Shown here in pieces: positions 23,937 through 34,221 of a DNA stretch of 64,000 nucleotides (the first letter of the stretch is position 1; each line of letters opens with the position of its first letter). The stretch is from Flavobacteriales bacterium (GTDB lineage: Bacteria > Bacteroidota > Bacteroidia > Flavobacteriales_D > Crocinitomicaceae). The position numbers and the translations under genes are program-made. Location of the stretch: positions 1-64,000 of the forward strand of contig CANFRV010000005.1 of NCBI GenBank assembly GCA_947449575.1, read 5' to 3'. A model generated the notes under the pieces. It saw only the letters and a list, made by a program, of their open reading frames with translations, was not told the origin of the DNA and ran no database searches.

Positions 23937-26486
23937 TTATAATCCAAACAAATTTTCGACCGCTGCAGCAGTAGTAGTATCATCAGCTACTGGTTTAGGT
24001 GTGTATTCGCCCGAACAGCCATTTGTTTTTTCACTGTAATTTTTGGGTTTTTCAAACTCAGTTGTTGAAATACCGATTTTTGGATCTTTGTATACTTTTT
24101 GCATAAAGTAGCCATAAATTGGCATAGCTGTTCTTGCTCCTTGTCCTTGGTCTGTCGATCTAAATCTAACACCTCGATCTTCAGCTCCAACCCAAACGCC
24201 CGTCACTAATTCTGGAGTTAATCCCATGAACCATCCATCTGAATTATTTTGAGTTGTACCTGTTTTACCTGCTGTTGGAGCCAAAATATTACCATATGCA
24301 GCTCCACCTCTCAAGCGACTTCCTGTTCCTCCTTGAATAACTCCCTGCATCATCTTAATCATCGTATACGCTACATCTGCACTTAAGACCTCTTTAGATT
24401 CTGATTTAGCACTAAAAATAACATTTCCATTTCGATCTTCAATTCTCAAAATTGTCGTTGGTTTTACAAAAACACCATGATTTACAAAAGTAGATTGAGC
24501 ACTTACCATTTCATAAAGAGATAAATCCATTGATCCTAAGCACATCGATGGCACAATATCATTTTTATTTAGTTTGATATCCATGTTTTCCATGGTTTTA
24601 GCAATTGTTTGAGGACCAGCTTTTCCACCCATTGCTTGCATAACGGCAACGGTAATATTATTTTTAGAAAGCGCTAAACCTTTTGAAACCGAACACATTC
24701 CACCAGATAAACTTCCAGAATTTTTTGGACACCATTTTCCGTCGATGTTCCCTTCAGGATCTATTAAATCTACACAATGTGCCACGTCAGGAAAAAGGGT
24801 GCAAGGTTTTACAACGCCCATTGCAATTGCTGACGCATACACAAATGGTTTCATCGTTGATCCTACTTGCCTTCTACCTTGTCGCACATGATCATATGCA
24901 AAATGGTCAATATTAACACCTCCCACCCAAGCTTTCACAAATCCAGTTTGAGGTTCAATTGACATCAATCCAGAATGTAAAAAAGATTTGTAGTATCTTA
25001 TAGAATCGTTGGGAGAAATCGTCGTGTCCTTTTCTTTCACAAAACCACTTGCTTTATTGCCTCCCCAAGTAAAAACTCTCATACTAACCGGAGTATTAAA
25101 TACTTTTTTTATTTCAGCTTCACTGACGCCAGCTGAAACAAGTGATATATATCTTGGACTATTCTTCCGTGCACTAGTCATCAGAGCTTCCGCTTCCGCA
25201 TCCGTTAAATCATTCGAAAAAGGGTAATTCCTTAAATGTTTATTATTCTGATCAAATTGAGGTTGCAACGTTTCACTTAGATGAAGTGCCATAGCATCTT
25301 CGGCATGTTGTTGCATGTTGGCATCAATTGTCGTATAAATTTTCAATCCATCTCGGTATATATCCCATGCCATTCCATCAGGATTTTTATACTTCAAACT
25401 ACCATCAGAATTTTTTTCTGCAAATAAAGTTGTTAATTCTTTTCTTAGACCTTCTCTAAAATATTGAGCAACACCTCTTTTGTGATCTACCTCTTGATAA
25501 TTACATATCAACGGCTTCTTACTAAAAAGTGAATATTCCTCATCCGTAATGGTCACCCGAAGTGCTGGATTTTTAGATTTACTATTTTTTAACCATTGAA
25601 ATAGAACTTGGTTTCTTCTGTCAAAAGCACGCGTACTGTCTTTTTTTCTCGCCTCATCTATTTCATCTTTTGTAATTAATGAAGGAGAAACCTCTTTTTT
25701 ATTTGCTAAGAAAGTACGATAATTTTTGATTTGAAAAGTATGTGGATTGAATAAGGTAGGATTTTTACACATCCCAACCAACATTGCTGCTTGATCTTTT
25801 GTTAAGTTTTTTGGCGTAGTATTAAAATATACTTTGGCCGCATTTTCTATACCAACAGCATTGTATAAGAAATCAAATTGATTTAAATACATCGTGATAA
25901 TTTCTTCTTTCGTGTATCGTTTTTCTAATCGAGTTGCAATGATATTTTCTCTTGCTTTTTCATTAATTCGACTAAACATTCTTCCTATTTTTCCTCCACC
26001 ACCAGAAGAATAAGCGACTCCATTAGCTCGAGCAATATCTTCTTTTTCTCGCTGCTGTAAAGTAAAGAGAAGTTTAGCTAATTGTTGCGTAATTGTAGAC
26101 GCACCACCTGCACCACCTACACTAACAATGGCTCTTCCTATCGCTTTAAAATCTGCTCCAGAATGCTCAACAAATCGTTCGTCCTCAGTAGAAATTAAAG
26201 CATCTGTAACAAATGGAGAAATTGCGTTATAAGGAACACTTGTTCGGTTGATTTTCCAATATTTTCCTAATTCTGTTTTTCCATCATCTGCAAACACAAC
26301 AGAAGCTAACAATTCAGGAGGAGTTTCTAACGACGCCACGGTAGGCAAACTGTCATCTGGCTGAAACAATAGCAGACTAGTGATCAAAATCATCGGCATC
26401 AGACCTATTATCCAAAAGATAATTGTAACTTTCTTTTTTTCTGAAGTAGAAAAAATGGGTTTCTTAACGTTGCTTTTATTATTCAT
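23937..26486 (-). CDS. pbpC1A-like: Penicillin-binding protein 1A (bifunctional)
   Basis: Polymerises and cross-links peptidoglycan. 849 residues: one membrane helix (about 20-42), a GT51 glycosyltransferase domain (about 70-260) with EDERFVEHSGAD (catalytic Glu) and STITQQLAK, and a transpeptidase domain (about 430-780) with GSTMKPF (SxxK), SKNN (SxN) and GKTGTTQNN (KTG). The Ala/Thr-rich tail is short. It is encoded 70 bases downstream of rodA on the same strand and could be transcribed with the elongation block. The symbol is descriptive; mrcA/ponA is the usual name. Confidence 0.9.
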   Translation of the reverse strand: MNNKSNVKKPIFSTSEKKKVTIIFWIIGLMPMILITSLLLFQPDDSLPTVASLETPPELLASVVFADDGKTELGKYWKINRTSVPYNAISPFVTDALISTEDERFVEHSGADFKAIGRAIVSVGGAGGASTITQQLAKLLFTLQQREKEDIARANGVAYSSGGGGKIGRMFSRINEKARENIIATRLEKRYTKEEIITMYLNQFDFLYNAVGIENAAKVYFNTTPKNLTKDQAAMLVGMCKNPTLFNPHTFQIKNYRTFLANKKEVSPSLITKDEIDEARKKDSTRAFDRRNQVLFQWLKNSKSKNPALRVTITDEEYSLFSKKPLICNYQEVDHKRGVAQYFREGLRKELTTLFAEKNSDGSLKYKNPDGMAWDIYRDGLKIYTTIDANMQQHAEDAMALHLSETLQPQFDQNNKHLRNYPFSNDLTDAEAEALMTSARKNSPRYISLVSAGVSEAEIKKVFNTPVSMRVFTWGGNKASGFVKEKDTTISPNDSIRYYKSFLHSGLMSIEPQTGFVKAWVGGVNIDHFAYDHVRQGRRQVGSTMKPFVYASAIAMGVVKPCTLFPDVAHCVDLIDPEGNIDGKWCPKNSGSLSGGMCSVSKGLALSKNNITVAVMQAMGGKAGPQTIAKTMENMDIKLNKNDIVPSMCLGSMDLSLYEMVSAQSTFVNHGVFVKPTTILRIEDRNGNVIFSAKSESKEVLSADVAYTMIKMMQGVIQGGTGSRLRGGAAYGNILAPTAGKTGTTQNNSDGWFMGLTPELVTGVWVGAEDRGVRFRSTDQGQGARTAMPIYGYFMQKVYKDPKIGISTTEFEKPKNYSEKTNGCSGEYTPKPVADDTTTAAAVENLFGL

Positions 26487-26556
26487 GAAGCGTGCACAAT
26501 TTATTGTAAAAATAAAAAAAACTTTGATTCAAATTACATACTTGAAGAAACTTGAT

Positions 26557-27954
26557 TTATTGCAGAATATAACTACGTTGACTATCTAATTTTAGGAGAA
26601 TAAACATAAACATCGAAAACGACATCATTGAAGAACCTCCATAGCTAAAAAATGGCAAAGGAATTCCTATAACTGGCGCAAAACCAATGTCCATTCCTAT
26701 ATTTACTGCAAAGTGATAGAACAATATCATCGCTACAGAATAGGCGTAAATTCTAATAAATCGTGACTTTTGTCTTTCAGCAATCATAATAATTCTGAAA
26801 AGCATAAACATATACAAACAAACCAATATGAAAGAACCCAAAAACCCCCATTCTTCTGCAAAGGGACAAAAAATAAAATCGGTTTCACTTTCAGGAACAT
26901 GGTTACTTTCTACACTTGATACGGAAGCCTTATTGTATCCTTTTCCTAAAAATCTTCCTGATCCTACAGCCGCCATGGCTCTATTTCTATTATAATCATC
27001 CCCATCAATATCTTCTCGAAGACCCAATAAGAGTTCGATTCTATCTTTTTGATGAGGAGCCATCCCCTGAAAAAGGGTACTAACACTTAGAGAAATAGAT
27101 GCGCAAAGAGAAAATCCTATTACAATAATAAAGAGAGCATTTTTTCTATCTCTTTTAGATCCAATATATCTCAATATTATTAACACAGCAATCGACATGG
27201 TTGCTAAAGTCAAAATAACTCCAACAACGCCTGGGATTTTAACCCCTGGCAAAGAATCAAAAGTGATGGTATTATTACTGACTAATAAGGTCGCAACAAC
27301 TAAAAACACAACAGCAAATAAGATGGGAATAAAATGGCTTCCAACCCATGTTTGCTTAAATTTTATCCCTGGAATTAAATTAACTACTTTTAAAACTAAT
27401 GGATCATAGGTCAACCCTTCTCTGTACATTACGAACAAAAATGAAGTATAAACAACAAATGTTCCAGCATCAGGTTGAAGGAGGATAAGAATCATAGGCG
27501 CCAGAATAATCAAATTGGCGATCATTACTGTTTGTAGGTTTTGCAATTTAATATTTACACTACTGATATATTTAGCTAATAAAAGCGCAGTTCCTATTTT
27601 TGCAAATTCTGCAGGTTGAATACCTAATGTACCTATTCCTAGCCAAGCTCTAGCTCCAAATTTAGCGGGCATAAACAAAACCACTACTAATAAAACAACT
27701 GTAAAAAGATAAATCGGGGTTGCGAATTTTCTGTAAATATCAGCATCTATTAAAAGAACGAGTAATCCTAAAAATAACGAAACGACAAGCCACACAAATT
27801 GTTTTCCATATTTTTGCGTAAAATCAAATAAGTTAGGTGCTTCTGGATTATAGGCGGTAGAATAGACAGTTGCTAAACCTAAAAGCATAAGAATCATAAA
27901 GACACTAAATAAAGGCCAATCAATATTTGTTGTTATTTTCTCCCCTTTTCTCAT
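26557..27954 (-). CDS. rodA: Rod-shape glycosyltransferase RodA
   Basis: SEDS-family peptidoglycan polymerase working with PBP2. 465 residues, about ten membrane segments, with SEDS hallmarks GIGTLGIQPAEFAK, LQPDAGT, ESETDFIF and the C-terminal IGIPLPFFSYGGSS. It is longer than E. coli RodA (370) because of an extra periplasmic region (about 220-260), as is common in Bacteroidota. Its start overlaps the mrdA stop by 4 bases. Fifth gene of mreB-mreC-mreD-mrdA-rodA. Confidence 0.93.
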   Translation of the reverse strand: MRKGEKITTNIDWPLFSVFMILMLLGLATVYSTAYNPEAPNLFDFTQKYGKQFVWLVVSLFLGLLVLLIDADIYRKFATPIYLFTVVLLVVVLFMPAKFGARAWLGIGTLGIQPAEFAKIGTALLLAKYISSVNIKLQNLQTVMIANLIILAPMILILLQPDAGTFVVYTSFLFVMYREGLTYDPLVLKVVNLIPGIKFKQTWVGSHFIPILFAVVFLVVATLLVSNNTITFDSLPGVKIPGVVGVILTLATMSIAVLIILRYIGSKRDRKNALFIIVIGFSLCASISLSVSTLFQGMAPHQKDRIELLLGLREDIDGDDYNRNRAMAAVGSGRFLGKGYNKASVSSVESNHVPESETDFIFCPFAEEWGFLGSFILVCLYMFMLFRIIMIAERQKSRFIRIYAYSVAMILFYHFAVNIGMDIGFAPVIGIPLPFFSYGGSSMMSFSMFMFILLKLDSQRSYILQ

Positions 27955-29816
27955 GGCTTATTCGTCCCGTATACATTAAAATCAAGCATTGCCTTTTCTT
28001 TTACAGTGTCAGTGACATGGCCTTTCACATACTTTTCAATCATTAAACCAGCAATAGGAGCCGCCCAAACACCTCCAAAACCGGCATTCTCAATAAATAC
28101 AACAATTGCTATTTTAGGCTTATCCATAGGAGCAAAAGCCAGAAAAACCGAATGATCTTTTTTTGGTTTATTTTCAACTGTTCCTGTTTTTCCGCAAACA
28201 ATAATATCTGGCAAGCGAGCTTGTTTACCTGTCCCCCCATCTACATACACTACCCTTCTCATACCTTCGTGAATGGCATCAAAATGTCTAGGTTCAACCA
28301 TCGTAATATGTTTCTTTCTAAATTGAGGCAGTGGACCACCATTTCCAATTGATTTAACAAAATGTGGCGTGTAAAACCAGCCTTTATTTGCGATCATAGC
28401 TGCGACGTTTGCCATCTGAAGTGGCGTCAATAAAACTTCCCCTTGTCCAATAGAAATGGAGCGGATTGTTGAAAAAGCCCATTGATGATGACCATACCAC
28501 TTGTCATAATATTTAGCATCAGGAATTAATCCTGAGGTCAGACCAGTAATATCCGTGTCGAATTTATAGCCTAGACCAAAACTTTTCATGTACTTAGCCC
28601 ATACTGTTAATCCTTGTTCTGCATCAACAAAATTATTTTTACTTTTCCCTTGCTGTATTATTTTTTTTGTAACTGCATAGAAGTATGGATTACAAGAATA
28701 TTTTATCCCATCTGATAAGTTACCAGCCGAAGGATGATTGTGGCATCCCACCATACTCTTGTTACATCCAAATCCAAATTCTGGAGTGATTACCCCTTCT
28801 TGCAATGCAATTAGAGATTGTAATAATTTAAAAATCGAACCTGGAGAATAATTTGCTGCTAACGGTCTTGGATATAATGGCTTATCTGGATTTGCTGCTA
28901 ATTTTGGGTAATTTTCAGAGATTTTACGTTTTCCTACCAATAAATTTGGATCAAAAGAAGGTGCCGAAACAAGCGCTAAAATCTCACCAGAAGAAGGTTC
29001 AATTGCCACAATACAACCTCTTTTCCCCTTCATTAATTTTTCACCATATTCTTGAAGATTGATATCAATCCCTAAATTTAAATCGGGGCCTTGTTTAGCA
29101 ACTGTATCATATTTTCCATCCAAATAGGACCCTACATCGTTATTTAAGGCGGACGTGACTAGATACCGAATACCTTTACGCCCTCTTAATTCTTTCTCGT
29201 AGAAGCGCTCAATTCCTGCACGCCCCATATTATCTCCAGATTTGTAAAAATGGTCTGCTTCGATTTCTTCCCTATACACTTCGGAGATATAACCAAAAAT
29301 ATTAGCTCCGTTTGCACGAGTATAACTTCGCATACTTGTCACTTCTTCATAGAACCCAGGAAACTCTTCGAGATGAGCTGCAATATTTGCGATTTCATCC
29401 AAAGTCATTTCCTTAATAAATGGATATGGTCTTACTTTTTGATAGTTTGAAGTTGTTTTATTGGTGTGTTTATTATAATATCTTCCTTCCCCTTTTACAA
29501 TTTCAACAAATCTATCTTTTACTCTTTGAACATCCCATCCTATCAATTTTGCAAAAGCTACCGTATCCAAATTTTTGATGTTTGCTTCAATCATCATAAG
29601 ATTATAGTAGGTCTTATTCGAAACAATTTTAACACCTTTACGATCGTAAACAGCTCCTCTAGGCGGACTAATTTCTTTTCTTTTTTCAGCAATTTCCTGT
29701 GCTCTTAAAGCCCAACTTTCATCTATGACTTGCATATAGAGCAGTCGTGAGGTGTATATAACCCCTACCACGAGAATAAAAGAAATAATTACGTATTTTC
29801 TAGTATCGAAATTCAT
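27951..29816 (-). CDS. mrdA: Penicillin-binding protein 2
   Basis: Transpeptidase of the rod complex. 621 residues: one N-terminal membrane helix (about 8-28), a PBP dimerisation domain with ISPPRGAVYDRKG, and a transpeptidase domain with SPGSIFKLLQ (SxxK), SCN (SxN) and CGKTGTVEN (KTG). Overlaps mreD by 4 bases and rodA by 4 bases, so it is tightly coupled. Confidence 0.94.
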   Translation of the reverse strand: MNFDTRKYVIISFILVVGVIYTSRLLYMQVIDESWALRAQEIAEKRKEISPPRGAVYDRKGVKIVSNKTYYNLMMIEANIKNLDTVAFAKLIGWDVQRVKDRFVEIVKGEGRYYNKHTNKTTSNYQKVRPYPFIKEMTLDEIANIAAHLEEFPGFYEEVTSMRSYTRANGANIFGYISEVYREEIEADHFYKSGDNMGRAGIERFYEKELRGRKGIRYLVTSALNNDVGSYLDGKYDTVAKQGPDLNLGIDINLQEYGEKLMKGKRGCIVAIEPSSGEILALVSAPSFDPNLLVGKRKISENYPKLAANPDKPLYPRPLAANYSPGSIFKLLQSLIALQEGVITPEFGFGCNKSMVGCHNHPSAGNLSDGIKYSCNPYFYAVTKKIIQQGKSKNNFVDAEQGLTVWAKYMKSFGLGYKFDTDITGLTSGLIPDAKYYDKWYGHHQWAFSTIRSISIGQGEVLLTPLQMANVAAMIANKGWFYTPHFVKSIGNGGPLPQFRKKHITMVEPRHFDAIHEGMRRVVYVDGGTGKQARLPDIIVCGKTGTVENKPKKDHSVFLAFAPMDKPKIAIVVFIENAGFGGVWAAPIAGLMIEKYVKGHVTDTVKEKAMLDFNVYGTNKP

Positions 29817-30328
29817 TTTTCCTTAGGCTTAGTCACAAAGACAATTTGTAGTAAGATACAGAGTAAAAATGATACCGGCACGCTAAAAAGTGTTTTTTTG
29901 AGAATTAACAAAATCTCCGACATTTTAAACATTTCTAGTGCGAAAAACCATAGATGATGTATGACTAGAAGCAACCCAAAAACCGAAATAAACCATCGTT
30001 GACCCATTTCAAAAATAGTGGATTCTTTGATTGAATCGTACCCTTCTCTTGGAGAAAAAATACCAAAAATAATTGGCCGAAGATATGCAACAAGCAATAA
30101 AGAAGAAGTATGTAAGCCATAGGTATTGGATATTGCATCAATACTAATTCCCATAACAAATGCTAACAGTAAAAGAATGACAATACTTGTATCAAAAGGC
30201 AGTAACATTAGAAAGAGAGGGTAAACCATAATTTGAATACCAAAACCTATTTCCAAATTATTAAAAATAAGCGTTTGAGCAACTATAAATAAAATAAAAC
30301 GTAAAAACTGAGTTATGATTAATTTCAT
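29813..30328 (-). CDS. mreD: Rod-shape protein MreD
   Basis: 171 residues with five or six predicted membrane helices and little else conserved; identified from its size, hydrophobic pattern and position between mreC and mrdA with 4-base overlaps on both sides. Links MreC to the PBP2-RodA core. Confidence 0.88.
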   Translation of the reverse strand: MKLIITQFLRFILFIVAQTLIFNNLEIGFGIQIMVYPLFLMLLPFDTSIVILLLLAFVMGISIDAISNTYGLHTSSLLLVAYLRPIIFGIFSPREGYDSIKESTIFEMGQRWFISVFGLLLVIHHLWFFALEMFKMSEILLILKKTLFSVPVSFLLCILLQIVFVTKPKEK

Positions 30329-31164
30329 TGTTGTATATCTTCAGGAATTTCTTTTTCAATTTTATTTTGTTCTTGTTGCAATAAGTTCTTCACAACGTAC
30401 ACATTTTGAACTACTCTGTAATTTTCAGAAAAAATAAATGAGACATCCCAAAGAGGTTTTCCTTCTACTGATTTTAGCGTTTCAATATGACCAACCGTCA
30501 ATCCTCTCGGAAAATTTCCTGCGCCACCACGCGTAACAATTTTTGATCCCTTTTTAATTTTTATATCATTAGAAATCCCGCTAATAGATCCTCTTCTTGG
30601 ATCTTTCCCATCCCATTTTAGTAAACCAAAAGCTCCTGAAGATTCAATAATAACATCCACATTCACACTTTCAGTTAGAACAGATTTTACAACGGAAAAA
30701 TGGTCACTTGTATTATGAATAACGCCAATAATTCCTTTATCAGAAAAGACTCCCATTCCTCTTTTGATTCCCTGTTTTTCACCAATATTGATTGTAAAGA
30801 AATTATTTCTTTGGTTGCAACTAGAGTTTATGATAATACCGGGAACATAGTCATATTGCTGCAGATACAATGAATCATCAATTTTGACCAATTGATTGTC
30901 TATTCGGATAAAACTAGGTGAAATTTTTTTGCGAAGACGAACATTTTCTTCTTGAAGAGCAATATTATTTTCAGTTAAGGCCCAATGTTTTGTAATACTA
31001 TTTCTAACTGTCAAAATAGCGGATGCGACAACAGATGAGCTAGTTAGCCATTGTGATCTTGGAAAATTTAAATAAGTAAAATAGTTTGTAAGTGCATAAA
31101 TTTGTAGTAGCGCAAACAACATGAAAATACGAAAACGTCTAAAAAAAGCAATTAAATTATGCAT
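30325..31164 (-). CDS. mreC: Rod-shape protein MreC
   Basis: Periplasmic scaffold of the elongation complex. 279 residues: a membrane helix near 12-30, a coiled coil (about 60-85; ALQEENVRLRKK-like heptads), and the MreC beta domains with GEKQGIKRGMGVFSDKGIIG and VTRGGAGNFPRGLTVG. Lies 44 bases after mreB and overlaps mreD by 4. Confidence 0.92.
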   Translation of the reverse strand: MHNLIAFFRRFRIFMLFALLQIYALTNYFTYLNFPRSQWLTSSSVVASAILTVRNSITKHWALTENNIALQEENVRLRKKISPSFIRIDNQLVKIDDSLYLQQYDYVPGIIINSSCNQRNNFFTINIGEKQGIKRGMGVFSDKGIIGVIHNTSDHFSVVKSVLTESVNVDVIIESSGAFGLLKWDGKDPRRGSISGISNDIKIKKGSKIVTRGGAGNFPRGLTVGHIETLKSVEGKPLWDVSFIFSENYRVVQNVYVVKNLLQQEQNKIEKEIPEDIQQ

Positions 31165-31208
31165 TTTTAAAATAAGAATAAAGTCCTGAAATTATACAAG
31201 ACTGAAAA

Positions 31209-32234
31209 TTAATCTCTAATTAAGAATTGGTATCTATCTATATTTTTCAACGCGATACTTGTTCCACGCGCGACCGCTCTCAAAGGGTCTTCCGCAATAT
31301 GAACAGGTAATTTCGTTTTTGCTGAAATACGGCTATCTAATCCTCTTAACATTGATCCCCCGCCCGCAAGATAAATACCAGTTTTGAAAATATCCGCAGA
31401 AAGTTCAGGTGGAGTCATTTCAAGAGCACTGTGAATCGCCTCTTCAATTTTACAAATAGTTTTATCTAACGCATACGCAATTTCAGAATAGGTTACGATA
31501 ATTTCTTTTGGTATACCTGTCATTAAATCTCTTCCATGAACAGCAAAATCTTCTGGTGGATAATCTAATTCTGGAACCGCAGATCCCACTTGTATTTTTA
31601 TTTGTTCCGCTGTACGTTCACCTACTAAAATATTATGTTGGCGTCTCATATATTCCTCAATATCAGAAGTGAAATCATCACCAGCAATACGAATGGATTT
31701 ATCACAAACAATTCCTCCAAGAGCAATAACGGCGATTTCAGATGTACCACCACCTATATCGATAATCATATTTCCCATTGGTTCTTCCACATCAATTCCA
31801 ATACCTAAGGCAGCAGCCATCGGCTCATGAATCAAGTAAACCTCCTTTGCTCCAGCATGTTCCGCTGAATCTCTTACAGCACGTTTTTCAACTTCTGTAA
31901 TTCCTGAAGGGATACAAATCACCATTCGCAGAGCAGGATTAAATAACCGTTTTCCAGGATTGATCATTTTAATCATCCCACGAATCATTTGTTCAGCACA
32001 TTGAAAATCAGCAATTACACCATCTCTAAGAGGTCGAACTGTTTCAATTAGTTTGTGTGTTTTTCCATGCATTTGTTGCGCCTTCTTTCCGATAGCAACA
32101 ATTTTACCTGTTTGAATGTCACGTGCAACTATAGAGGGTTCATCCACAACTACTTTATCATTCATAATGATAAGTGTATTTGCTGTTCCTAAATCAATTG
32201 CAATTTCTTGCGTTAAAAAGCTAAATAATCCCAT
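31209..32234 (-). CDS. mreB: Rod-shape actin homologue MreB
   Basis: Cytoskeletal ATPase directing lateral wall synthesis. 341 residues with actin-fold motifs DLGTANT (phosphate 1), IDIGGGTSEIAVI (phosphate 2) and LAGGGSMLRGLD (adenosine). N-terminal MGLFSFLTQEIA can act as the membrane-binding amphipathic segment. First gene of the mre-mrd block; purH lies 88 bases upstream. Confidence 0.96.
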   Translation of the reverse strand: MGLFSFLTQEIAIDLGTANTLIIMNDKVVVDEPSIVARDIQTGKIVAIGKKAQQMHGKTHKLIETVRPLRDGVIADFQCAEQMIRGMIKMINPGKRLFNPALRMVICIPSGITEVEKRAVRDSAEHAGAKEVYLIHEPMAAALGIGIDVEEPMGNMIIDIGGGTSEIAVIALGGIVCDKSIRIAGDDFTSDIEEYMRRQHNILVGERTAEQIKIQVGSAVPELDYPPEDFAVHGRDLMTGIPKEIIVTYSEIAYALDKTICKIEEAIHSALEMTPPELSADIFKTGIYLAGGGSMLRGLDSRISAKTKLPVHIAEDPLRAVARGTSIALKNIDRYQFLIRD

Positions 32235-32322
32235 TTTAGAGCTGTACTTTATATCGTATAAAAATATTCAGAATTTCGTAATAAATAGGTTTTTAATCTA
32301 TTTTTTTACGAAAATAAGAATT

Positions 32323-33852
32323 TTAATGTTTAAAATGTCTATTTCCGGTAAAAACCATTGAAATTTCATTTTCATTGCAGTAACTTATTGACAATTCATC
32401 TTTAATGGAACCTCCTGGTTGAATCACCGCTTTTATTCCTGCGTTCTTTGCCAATTCAACACAATCAGGAAATGGAAAAAATGCATCTGAAGACATAACT
32501 GCTCCTCTTAAATCAAATCCAAAAGAATTCGCTTTGTCTATCGCTTGCGTTAATGCATCAACTCGAGAAGTTTGACCTGTGCCACAAGAAATTAATTGAT
32601 TATTTTTCGCAAAAACGATTGTATTTGATTTCACGTGTTTTACTAATTTATTAGCAAACAATAAATCTTTTATCTCAGCAGCAGTTGGTTTCAAAATTGT
32701 TTTAGTTTCGAGGTTTGCTTCCGTTTCTGAAATCAAATCTTTGTCTTGTTCTAAAACCCCATTTAAAATGGTGCGAAATTGTCGTTTAGGCAACTCAACT
32801 TCTTTTTGCGCCAAAATAATTCTATTTTTTTTACTTTTCAAAAGTTCAAGAGCTTCAGCATTGTATGATGGAGCAATAACTACTTCACAAAAAAGTTCAT
32901 TTATTTCTTTAGCTGTTTCTAAATCAATTTCTTTATTTGCTATTAATATTCCTCCAAAAGCACTCACTGGATCAGTTGCTAATGTATCTAGGTAAGCTTG
33001 TTTTAAGGTGGGTCTAATCGCTAATCCGCATGGATTATTGTGTTTTAAAATAGCAAATGTAGGAGCATCATTTTTGAATTCGCTTATCAAATTCACTGCT
33101 GCATCAACATCTAATAAATTATTGTAGGACAACTCTTTACCGTGTAATTTGTCAAAAATTGCACTTAAATCTCCGTGAAATATTCCTTTTTGATGTGGAT
33201 TTTCGCCATATCTCAATACTTCTGATTTCTGAATGCTCGCTTTAAAGATTTCTTTTTCGCCTTGGTTAAAATAATTAAAGATATGTGTGTCGTAGTGCGA
33301 AGAAACATTAAATGCATCACGTGCAAAATCTCTTCTCTCCGCTAAGGTTGTTGTCCCTTTCGATTGTGAGATGATGGTTAAAAAAGGAGCATATTGTTCC
33401 TGACTAGAAAGAATGATGACATCTTGATGATTTTTTGCAGCTGCTCGGATGAGGGAAATACCACCAATATCTATTTTTTCTATGATGTCTTCATGAGAAG
33501 CTCCAGAAGCAACAGTTGCCTCAAATGGATATAAATCAACAATTACTAAATCAATTTCAGGTATTTCGAATTCGGCAATTTGATCTTGATCTTCTTGTAA
33601 ATTTCTTCGATTTAAAATTCCTCCAAAAATTTTGGGATGTAATGTCTTTACTCGTCCACCTAAAATGGAAGGATAAGAAGTTAAATCTTCTACTTTTTCA
33701 ACCGGAATACCTAGGTTTTGGATGAAAAGTTCCGTTCCTCCTGTTGAATATATGGTTACGTTTTGAGCGTGTAATTCTCTGATAATTGGCTCTAAACCAG
33801 TTTTGTCAAATACAGAAATTAATGCTGCAGAAATCTTTTTTGATGCGTTCAT
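32323..33852 (-). CDS. purH: Bifunctional AICAR transformylase/IMP cyclohydrolase
   Basis: Last two steps of IMP synthesis. 509 residues: an N-terminal MGS-like IMP cyclohydrolase domain (about 1-190; SVFDKTGLE, YSTGGTE, GGRVKTLHP) and a C-terminal AICAR formyltransferase domain (LRYGENPHQ, LKHNNPCGLA with the catalytic Lys-His, SDAFFPFPD, IQPGGSIKD). Standard length. Preceded by a -7 box at 33875-33882. Confidence 0.95.
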   Translation of the reverse strand: MNASKKISAALISVFDKTGLEPIIRELHAQNVTIYSTGGTELFIQNLGIPVEKVEDLTSYPSILGGRVKTLHPKIFGGILNRRNLQEDQDQIAEFEIPEIDLVIVDLYPFEATVASGASHEDIIEKIDIGGISLIRAAAKNHQDVIILSSQEQYAPFLTIISQSKGTTTLAERRDFARDAFNVSSHYDTHIFNYFNQGEKEIFKASIQKSEVLRYGENPHQKGIFHGDLSAIFDKLHGKELSYNNLLDVDAAVNLISEFKNDAPTFAILKHNNPCGLAIRPTLKQAYLDTLATDPVSAFGGILIANKEIDLETAKEINELFCEVVIAPSYNAEALELLKSKKNRIILAQKEVELPKRQFRTILNGVLEQDKDLISETEANLETKTILKPTAAEIKDLLFANKLVKHVKSNTIVFAKNNQLISCGTGQTSRVDALTQAIDKANSFGFDLRGAVMSSDAFFPFPDCVELAKNAGIKAVIQPGGSIKDELSISYCNENEISMVFTGNRHFKH

Positions 33853-33874
33853 CCTTTGGATTAAAAATAAGCGA

Positions 33875-33882
33875 CAAAATTA
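33875..33882 (-). promoter_or_regulatory. -7 promoter box TAATTTTG of purH
   Basis: TAATTTTG on the minus strand, 22 bases before the purH ATG; fits TAnnTTTG. No good TTG at 19 bases. Confidence 0.5.
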
Positions 33883-33962
33883 GTGTAAATTTCTTTATTT
33901 TTCTAACTTTTTTCTAACTTTTTACCTGCTCAAAATGGAACGTTTTATTTTAGTAAAACTAG

Positions 33963-33986
33963 TAACCTCCGTTCGATTAGTATTTT
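33963..33986. repeat. 24-bp dispersed element, copy 1
   Basis: TAACCTC-C-GTTCGATTA-G-TATTTT; matches 48723-48746 at 22 of 24 positions. Both copies are intergenic and in the same orientation. Confidence 0.5.
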
Positions 33987-34221
33987 AGCTGCTTGAACTA
34001 AATTGCTGCTCGAATTTACTGCTTCTTAGATGCAAAAATAAGGCTTTAACAGACTTGACTGAACGGATGTTTAGGTTTGAAGTGAATGCATACTTCAGAA
34101 TGTGAACTAAATAATAATCTAGTCTATTTTCCGTTTTTTTTAGTAGCTTTGAAAAGGTATACTGAAGTAAAAGTTGAAAGATATGCGGGAACCTGTTTAC
34201 CAATTAAAAGGAAGAAATTAA

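Larger units (their letters stand above)
33853..34221. other. Intergenic region between divergent purH and response regulator
   Basis: Holds the purH -7 box, one copy of a 24-bp dispersed element (33963-33986), and a 12-codon frame (ATG 34183 to TAA 34219-34221) that ends exactly where the response-regulator ATG begins and could couple its translation. Otherwise AT-rich with no supported gene. Confidence 0.5.

Noticed and set aside
33971-33980. GTTCGATTA resembling a tRNA T-loop (also at 48731)
   Set aside because: No flanking 5-bp arm, acceptor stem or anticodon arm can be built at either place.
33985-34203. 72-codon minus-strand frame upstream of the response regulator
   Set aside because: No signal, domain or promoter; it lies across the intergenic region and shows no protein-like pattern.
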